Shown piece by piece: positions 56,815 to 64,000 of a stretch of 64,000 bases of DNA (positions are counted from its first letter, which is position 1; every line of letters begins with the position of its first letter). The stretch comes from Tipula vernalis (Eukaryota > Arthropoda > Insecta > Diptera > Tipulidae). The notes below the pieces were generated by a model. The model had not been told where the DNA came from, ran no database searches, and was given only the letters and a program-made list of their open reading frames with translations. The translations under genes and the position numbers were made by a program. The stretch covers positions 186,288,015 through 186,352,014 of the forward strand of contig OY282558.1 of assembly GCA_958295665.1 (NCBI GenBank), given 5' to 3'.

Positions 56815-57998
56815 ACTACACATTTTGGGCCCCACGCAAAATTTTTCTTAGGCCTCTAAAAATGCTTCTTGTTCCTATGTGTTCATTGTGCTTTTAACTT
56901 CACACAAAAATTTGCTTTCCTTCCTTTTTTAATTAAAAACTTATTTCTTCCTATTGTACCTTGCTAATTTTAATCTTTACAACTTTATAATTCTTATGAA
57001 TTTTGAATGTATTAAAAAACATTCAAGTTCCAAAAACCTAGTTTTCAAACGCCTAAAGACCCTGCGGACTGTTAGTGTCTGAAAAAAAAAAAACTCAAGT
57101 GATAGATTCTTTACCGGTAAAAATTTTTATCATTTATCAGTAAACTTTGCAATTTTCCATTTACCGGAAGTTTTTACCAGTAATTAAAATTAATCAAAAT
57201 ATTAATTTCATTAAATAAAATTTTTCGCTGCCAATTAGTACGAATTCTAATTCATCATAGAGACTGACTGGTTTGGCTCAAATATCCATTGATTTCCTTT
57301 TTAAACACAAGGGCGCTTCTAATGAGAGAAATGGTTTTCAGTCGTGATTAAGTATTTTTCTAGGAAGAAAGTTTCAACAATTTCTTCTTGATTTTTACGA
57401 ATATCCTAATAATTCTTCGCAAACTGCTTGGAAGCAAAACAGATTAGTATTATCTCCCTTTTACAAATTAAATTCAACCTTCTCTAATCAAAAATTGATT
57501 TTCAAAAGGTTGAATTTGTTTTGCAAAAAGCTTAATTTGATTCGAAAAAGTTTGAGCTTGACGTGCAAAAGTGGTGAATTTGGAATGCAAAACGAAAACA
57601 CTAAAATCGTTATCATTTAATTTCGAAAGCTTTGATTTCAAACTAGTTTAGTGAATTTTGTTCTAAATCTAAATGCCTGTCAGAACTTAGAGGCATTTTT
57701 ATTTCTATGGTGTCGCATTTCTTGTTATTACTCAAACATTTATCTTCAGCAGTGTATAAGAAATTGTTGGGTCTGTCTTAAGAAAACACCTACCAGCCGG
57801 GAACACTAACGACAAGAAAAAAATCTTCTTTCTCTAAAAATTAGACTACCGCTAAAAATTTTCCTAGAAATGTCCCATTTTGATAATTTGAAAAGGTGGT
57901 CTTTAATTTAATATTTGAACCCTTGATATATCGTGGGCCCCAATAACCATGGGGACCTGTGCGACTGCTGGTGCTGCGGATACCTACTTACGTCACTG
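56815..57998. mobile_element. hAT-like non-autonomous element
   Basis: The left end is CAGTGGAGTAACTA and the right end (reverse complement) CAGTGACGTAAGTA, 11 of 14 identical. The 8-bp flanks AAGAAAAC (56807-56814) and AAGAACAC (57999-58006) match at 7 of 8. GGGCCCC occurs near both ends (about 56838 and 57935). The 1.18-kb interior has no transposase frame. Confidence 0.65.
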
Positions 57999-58006
57999 AA
58001 GAACAC

Positions 58007-59119
58007 ATTTAATACATACGTATTTGTACTTTTATTGATTTAAGTTTATATTCAATTGCATTCTTCGTACATTTCGATAGTGGGTTTGTTCTTTGAATCA
58101 AGACCTCAAAAAGCCTTCAGAATATTGCCTTTATATTTATTGTATTTGAAATAGTTCCATTTTCGCAATTTAACAGACCCCACCAAAAACGCAGCATTTC
58201 TCCTAAAATTTGTTGTCTGATAGTAATAATTTGAAATGTCATATAATACAATTAAATTACCTCTATGCAATTAAGAATTCTAGTAATTCTAATAAGTAAT
58301 GTCTGGCCTAAATTGGTTGGATTGATACAATGATTTTGCCGTTACAAAATATAAAGAAAGAACATTAAATTTTTATAAGTTACTTACTTATTGTAATTAT
58401 GTGCTAAGCCGTTCGATCACATTGTGTCATAGTTATTCGTGAAAGAGGCAATTGTTTGTATTTGCTTAATTTGCTTGAGTCTAAGCATCCGTCAACCTCC
58501 AAAAATTCACTTCATTGAATTCGATCTTTTATATTTGCTAATTTGTAATTTACCATTGCTTAAAGTACTAAAAATTTGTTGTTGTTATCACTAGCTTTCA
58601 AATACTACCTGCCATATTAGAATTCGCGTTGGTCATCTTTTATTTCTAAAATACTTTATAATATTCAGCGTAATACCGATATTCTCGGTAGCATTGGTTG
58701 ACGAGAATGAGAAATTTGACTAAAGTTAAAAAAAATGTTGTTTTGATTGTTACAATCAGTGATATAGTAAGAAAGCAATGAAAATAGTTAATAAAGGTGT
58801 TTATTTAGAAAATTTCTCAAACTGCCAACTACTTTATGCAGAACCTTGTTTTTTTAAAAGTTTGTAGATTGGAACACGTTCAAATAGTAACCCTAAGTAA
58901 TAATAATCTTTACAGTACTGAGGTTACAGTAAAAATTCATGCATCGGTGGCTCTCTCTATTGTGCTTCCATTATTCGACTCTTTGCTACTTTAGATAATT
59001 AGGCAGACGTCTTAGTATTTCAAACTTCCGCTAGTGTCTTGTTTTTTAGATAATTTTCAATTAGATCACTAGATCGAGGAACCAGAAATACATATAACAT
59101 TTTCAACATCATTTAAATA
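58007..59119. other. Intergenic, no gene seen
   Basis: AT-rich with no supported coding frame or repeat. Confidence 0.45.
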
Positions 59120-60030
59120 TTTTCTTTAAGAAATCGAACCCCAGTTCCAAAGATATATGGCCCAAAAAATTCTTCAGGAAACAATTTAATGTATTTTAGG
59201 TTAGGAACTATTAACATCTCAGATACAAAATTTCAATAAAATACATCGACAAATGTGTGTGTGTGTTCCATTTGGTGCTGAAGATGGAGAAAATTGTCTT
59301 GGTTGGCTGTGTATGGAAAACCAAAATTCAGAAATCTAATTTTTGATTTATGGTATTGTGCCAAAATATTTCTTACCGTAGGGTTATGTTAATTTAGGGC
59401 TATAACCGAAAACTTCTTCAGGCTATAACATAATAGGTTTTATATTAGGAACTATTTATAGGATCTGCAAAATATTTCAGAGATATCCTAAATTATTAGC
59501 TAAGCATGTAAAAATAAATTTATCGAATAATATTTTTGATTTACATCATGAACTTGAGCCACGGTTTAATTAAGGAATTCGCACCCATATGATATGGCCG
59601 AAGGAATATGCCGGAGCGGGAACTAATGAGTTTTATATTAGGAACTAGTTAAAGAATCGACTTCACGTCTCTAAATCCATCCTTATGCATAGTAAATCTA
59701 GACAGGCTTGGTCTGTTTATGTAAAAAAGATTGGTGAACCGTTTTTTTAATTAATGGTATTAACCTAATACCATTCGTGGTGATCCGCAATATTTCTTGA
59801 ATTTGGCTCTATTTTTATTTAAGAAATTCGATCCCAAATGATATGTCCCAAGAAATTCTGCAGAGTGTAAATAATTCGGTTTTATGTCAGAAACTACTTA
59901 AATAACCGGCTTAATGACTCATATATATATTCTCACTAAAATCCATTGACAAACGTGCTTGTTCCGTTTGGTACTGGAAATGTAGTAAAGCCCTGGATTG
60001 TTTATGTATATACACATTTTTAACATTTTT
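59120..60030 (+). repeat. Diverged ~240-bp tandem repeat, four units
   Basis: The word TTAGGAACTA (or close variants) recurs at 59201, 59445, 59638 and 59887, spaced 244, 193 and 249 bp. Around it each unit has TTAAGAAATCGAxCCC upstream (59127, 59571, 59818) and GACAAAxGTGxxTGTTCCxT with TTGTTTATGTAT-like DNA downstream. Units are only ~60-70% alike. Confidence 0.65.
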
Positions 60031-60203
60031 GGCGCTTTTGTAAGCCAATACGTTTTTTTCCCACTTGTCGTGAAAGTGTAATGTTACAAGTGTAATATAT
60101 ATACTTATATTAATTAACTTATTCCAGGCGAATTTAATTCATTTTGAAAATAAAATAAAATAAAAGATGATGTAAGTGAAAATAAAATAAAAATTATGTA
60201 CAT

Positions 60204-61640
60204 AGGTATCCCTCGAGTTACGCCGGTAATTGATTCCGCATAAGTTGTGACTTAGGATTAGTGCAGATTATGATACTGCGTTCCGGGTAACAGGAAACCG
60301 CGTAACTTGAAGTTAGAAACTCGTACAAAAGAGAACTTTTCGTTCCAAAAAGCAAAAACATATTTTTTATTTAGTACATATTAGTTTCATAAACATAGTT
60401 CCGTAGGCAAAAAAAAAATCTAAATTTAGAATTCTTCATAAATATTTTATAAAAATAATGAAATATGTCGATGCAAAAAATATTGAAATGAATATACTCG
60501 TGGTTAACCAAAATTTCGTTCGTTCAGTACTCGTATTTCTACTTTTAGGAGGCTAAATACAATCATCGCTTGATATTTCTTCGTCTGGATGTTCAGTACT
60601 AGAAAATGGTGCCCTCAAATCTTCCAACAATTTTTTATATGCATCCATGTCCTTATTTAGCGTGGTTATACGTTCTTTACAGGAATCTATTTTTGTAAAA
60701 TGCTGCTCCATGTTTTTTGCTAAATTTAAACCATATTTTACATAAGCCATAGAAATATTTTTAACAGGTTCGTGTCAAAGGTATTCAGTGTTTTTGGACG
60801 GCATAAGATTTTCTTTGTGGACTCAGTTTTGAAGATCTAAGGTCACCCATAGCTTAAGTTATTGTTTTTATACATTCTAGGATTGAATGTTCCTTTCAAG
60901 CTTGAGTGAGTGGTTTATTTTCTTCAAACTCTATACTCTCCAAAATAGGTGGAAAAATCAATCGTACTTAGTATGATTTAAAAGTTGAGATCACACAATA
61001 ATGCAATGGCTGTATTAGTGATGTAGTATTCGCTGGTAGAAAGAGAATCTTCACATTAGGATGAAATAGGTTCCTTTTAACAGCAATAAAACTTTAAAAA
61101 AAAATTTTTCTTGGTAATATACATAACTTCATCCGGCACAAAACAGTTGTTAAATCAATTCTTAAACAGGTCTGCCGTCATCCAAGCTTTTTTGTTTGCC
61201 AAAACAGGAAGCCGTAATTTATTACAGTTTTTCAATCGGCTTCATGATACAATCTCCCGATGCATTACTGCATAAAAGAAGAGTGATTCACTTCTTCGAC
61301 ACTATAAAACCAGGCACGGGCTTCTCGTTTTTAGAAATATATAAGGCTCTCTTTTATTTGTGCAATCTCTTCGATCCATACTACAAGTGCTGTCTCAGTT
61401 TTTATTACGTTTTCATCTGCTGAGCGAAGCTTTCGTTTTTCACCTGAGGTTCCTATTGCGCCGTACCTTCTTATTTTTTCCTCATTCTGTTTTATTGTCT
61501 GGATAGCCGACTCGTTCATATTCTTTAGCTTTGCAATACCTGATATTCTTTCTCCTCCTTTTATTCGGTAAAATATGTTAATTTTTTCTTCAAGCGATAT
61601 CGTAAATCGCTTACCTGTTCTTTTTTTCCTTTTCACGGAT
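60204..61640 (-). mobile_element. Tigger-like transposon remnant
   Basis: GGTATCCCTCGAGTTACGCC at 60205 resembles the terminus of Tigger-type pogo elements (a CAG-x-TAxxCCTCG-x2-TTACG pattern, known). It is followed by a minus-strand transposase pseudogene. The matching right end was not found intact; CGTAACTGAAGGACTGCGTA near 62400 may be its degenerate inverse. Confidence 0.6.
60553..61636 (-). pseudogene. Tigger/pogo-like transposase, broken
   Basis: Starts MKRKKRTGKRFTISLEEKIN at 61636, with a CENP-B-type helix-turn-helix (ISGIAKLKNMNESAIQTIKQ), then ALVVWIEEIAQIKESLI. Later pieces are KKAWMTADLFKNWF-like (about 61190-61150, with a stop for Trp), FHPNVKILFLPANTTSLIQP (about 61060-61000) and the C-terminal MAYVKYGLNLAKNM to EEISSDDCI, ending at 60553. 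The LLLDNAPGH block with the second Asp is missing, and the expected QPLD reads QPLH, so the third catalytic Asp is also lost. Confidence 0.85.
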
Positions 61641-62516
61641 ATCCTGGAAATTTAGGGATTGGACTACAAAAAAAAATTTAATAAAAAACCTCACCAGGCA
61701 AGTATTCAAAATTAGTCTTTGAAATAAATTATAAAATTTATTCCCAATGCCCCATAATTCAAGTTCAAGGCTACTGTCGCTATGTAGGGCTACTTATAAT
61801 TTTCATAGTGGTTACATATGAGTTTATATACTTCCGCGTATATTCTCAAATTCGTTTTGGAAATTTCCATTCGAAATGCCGGGTTTTTTCTAGACAGAGA
61901 CTAATTCATTTTGAAAGAATCCACTCAAAATCCCGTTATTTTTCCAAAAAATCTAAAAATAAATAAATCTCATACATATACACATATGATTGGGTTTTTT
62001 CTGAAATACATATCGCACGTGACAAAGAATAGTGACACATTACACAACTCAAAATTTCAAATTTTTCAGGAGAGCAAAAGAAAAAATGCTTATTTCAATT
62101 TTACTGCACTATTGCGTATCTTTTTGACGAGTTATCTCAAAAACTCAATTTTTTGAGTTGTGTCACTTTTCTATGTAATGTGCGATATGTACGAAGAAAT
62201 GGTTTTGCTCACAGTTTCTCTATAAGTAGCAGCGAAATATCGTGAAATATTGTGATTTTGTGAAATACATATTGTGAAACAAATGTCACCTTTTTTTAAA
62301 CAAAACATTCATTTGGTTTGAAATTGCTCGAAAGCCGCATAACTCAAGAACCGCGTACATCGAGAAATGCCACAATTTTTTTCCGCGTCTCTCAAACTTT
62401 GCGTAACTGAAGGACTGCGTAACTATAGAAATGTCGCAATTTTCATCTAATCAGTTCAATTTTTTCGACAAGAGAAAGATATTTAAGTGGAGACCGCAAA
62501 TTCTTATTAATAACTT
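61641..62516. other. Intergenic, no gene seen
   Basis: AT-rich. Words such as GCATAACTCAAGAACCGCGT and GCGTAACTGAAGGACTGCGT near 62337-62421 are related to one another and to the Tigger end at 60205-60310. Confidence 0.45.
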
Positions 62517-62520
62517 TTAA

Positions 62521-62900
62521 TGTCGGTACACATTGAGAACGAGCGACGAGGACGAATTTTCCTTTTTAAATTATGCTTATATAATTGTTAAAATAGTAAA
62601 AACACATGTTTTTAATTAATGATAGCTAAAATATCGTGCATTACTAAATTAAAAAATTAAATTTTAACACTTTTAATACAAAATTTCTATTTATCGTCTT
62701 TAATTAAAAATTATCAAAGATAAATTGAAATTTTGAACTAAAACTGTTAACATTTAACTTCTTATTTTTAGTAAATGCACGATATCCTAGCTATCGTTAA
62801 TTAACAACATAAGTTTTCACTATTTTAGCAATTTGCTTAAATAATTGGTTGGAAAAGGAATAAATCGTTCTCGTCGCTCGTTCCGAATGTGTACCGGCCT
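62521..62900. mobile_element. TTAA-flanked MITE with ~155-bp inverted repeats
   Basis: The left end TGTCGGTACACATTGAGAAC and the right end (reverse complement AGGCCGGTACACATTCGGAA) share GAACGAGCGACGAG and on through AGCTAxxATATCGTGCATT, about 80% over ~155 bp. TTAA lies at 62517-62520 and 62901-62904. A TTAA duplication is typical of piggyBac and Kolobok elements (known). No coding. Confidence 0.75.
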
Positions 62901-62904
62901 TTAA

Positions 62905-63411
62905 AGTATGCGCGTTGGAAAATAACGGTTTTACATTCAACCAAGCTAAATGGTTTGGTGAGGATTTCGTAAATGTAACTTGGGTGGAGACAGTAGTAGT
63001 ATGGCTTTATTAGATATTAATTCTCATTTAGGGTGGTTAGGGGCCGTTTCTATATTCCTTTTTGCATTTTTTGACCCCTTTTCTCTCTCGTAATGGATCG
63101 TAACGTATTCCAGAACCTCCCTCGCCTCTCCGAGGCGTAACGTAACATAAATTTAAAAACGCTTTAAAAAATGTTCAATCAACAAAACGGACTATCAAAG
63201 TTACACATTATCTATACTCTGGATATCATTTATTGTGTGACTCTTCAGAAATGCATTTACTTCAGCGAAATAACGATGGACTTGTCTTTAAATTGCATAA
63301 ATTTAGGGTAAACACGATATTATGAACTTGTTTGGCTTTTCGTAATAAATTTTAACAGGATCGACATACAGTCTAGTTAAAGTAACAGTTTTTTTAATGA
63401 GGGTTTGATTA
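62905..63411. other. Intergenic, no gene seen
   Basis: AT-rich; no gene or repeat recognised. Confidence 0.45.
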
Positions 63412-64000
63412 ATGTTTTGCTTAGGATTTTTTATGTTTAATGTTTTACTTAGAATTTATAAAGTTTATAGAATTTGTAGTAATTATATAAATTCTTTAAA
63501 CGCTATAAATTATATCAATCCTATAAATTCAGTAAATTCTACAAATTCTATAAAGTCTAAAAATCCAATAAGTTTCTTATATTCTATAAATTGGGTAAAT
63601 TCTATAAATTTTATCATTGTAGATTTTTTGAATTCTATTAATTGTTTCAAGTGTGTCTGTTTTATAAATTCTACAAACTCAAATTTTACTTGTTTTATAA
63701 ATACAAAAATTTCGAAAAATTCTATAAACTTTGACAATTCTGCAAATTCAATAATTTCTATAAATTTTATAAGTAAACAAAGTTTAAAAATTTCGTAAAT
63801 GCTTAAAATTCTACAAATCTCGTAAATTTTTTAGTTCTTATAAATTTTAAAAATCCAATAAATGTTATAAATTGTCTAAATTCTATAAAGTCTATAAATG
63901 TTTTAAATTCTAATATATTTATAAACTCTACAAATTCTATAAATTTTATGAATTTTATAAATTCAATGCATTCTATAAATTACATAAAGTACACAAATTT
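63412..64000. repeat. Degenerate AAATTCTATA-type tandem repeat, runs off the right edge
   Basis: A 9-10-bp word (AAATTCTATA, AAATTCTACA, TAAATTTTATA) recurs throughout with drift. Period multiples of three leave long open frames on both strands (Asn/Ile/Ser-rich at 63412-63798; Glu/Phe-rich at 63737-63510), which are by-products. Confidence 0.75.

Noticed and set aside
63412..63798. 128-codon Asn/Ile/Ser-rich frame and the opposite Glu/Phe-rich frame
   Set aside because: Both follow from the short AAATTCTATA-type tandem repeat rather than a gene.
1..64000. CRISPR arrays, tRNA or rRNA genes, bacterial operons or prophage
   Set aside because: No regular spacer-repeat array and no tRNA cloverleaf or rRNA words were recognised by eye. 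Gene structure is eukaryotic. A tRNA scan would be decisive.

Overview
This is a eukaryotic, AT-rich window from an arthropod, most likely an insect and plausibly a fly. The evidence is short GT-AG introns, insect-like V-ATPase H and type IV collagen genes, and a mixed load of Tc1/mariner, pogo/Tigger, hAT-like, Jockey-like and RTE-like elements. There are no bacterial operons, CRISPR arrays or plasmid-type features.

Host genes. (1) Positions 1-2564, minus strand: V-type ATPase subunit H (VhaSFD). Five constitutive-looking exons are visible, plus an in-frame histidine-rich cassette exon; the last ~40 residues lie beyond the left edge. (2) 2817-3488, plus: single-exon tRNA-splicing endonuclease catalytic subunit (TSEN2/Sen2), divergent from VhaSFD across 252 bp. 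(3) 3537-3960, minus: two-exon twin-CX9C protein CMC1 (cytochrome oxidase assembly), tail-to-tail with TSEN2 and only 48 bp away, so the two 3' ends must overlap or abut. (4) 20628-27227 (probably to 27577), minus: a type IV collagen alpha chain, closest in feel to viking/alpha-2. It has a 3.2-kb exon of interrupted Gly-X-Y repeats, a complete NC1 with 12 cysteines, and an unusual 64-residue Pro/Arg/Asn-rich tail after the last NC1 cysteine. Its first (signal peptide) exon was not found.

Everything else is transposon-derived or unassigned. In order: a 4.3-kb foldback and a small inverted repeat at 5.3 kb; a Tc1-like element with ~350-bp inverted repeats (5970-7539); MITEs at 7.7, 9.1, 10.5 and 11.0 kb; a mariner-like fragment (8.7 kb); a nearly complete Tc1 transposase pseudogene (11.8-12.65 kb); a candidate 6.2-kb hAT-like element (13637-19841); an RTE/Jockey-type endonuclease fragment (27.9-28.6 kb); degenerate GT-rich short repeats (29.9-31.1 kb); a Jockey-like LINE (33.6-37.5 kb); an RTE-like LINE interrupted by an opposite-strand LINE carrying RNase H (38.3-40.5 kb); a fragment with a DxxxGQxKN-type motif (44.7 kb); a long inverted repeat (46.8-48.0 kb) beside a complete pogo/jerky-type element with TA target duplication (48099-50673); a 3.16-kb element with ~250-bp inverted repeats and TAA duplication carrying a broken DDE transposase (53013-56170); a hAT-like non-autonomous element (56815-57998); a diverged ~240-bp tandem array (59.1-60.0 kb); a Tigger-like pseudogene (60.2-61.6 kb); a TTAA-flanked MITE (62.5-62.9 kb); and a degenerate AATTCTATA-type repeat running off the right edge.

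The host genes do not form one pathway. All transposases seen are broken, several by loss of a catalytic Asp. I found no convincing new host defence or other multi-gene system. The best leads are the TAA-flanked DDE element, the subterminal repeats of the pogo element, the histidine-rich V-ATPase exon and the collagen tail. All splice sites and domain calls were made by eye, without database searches.
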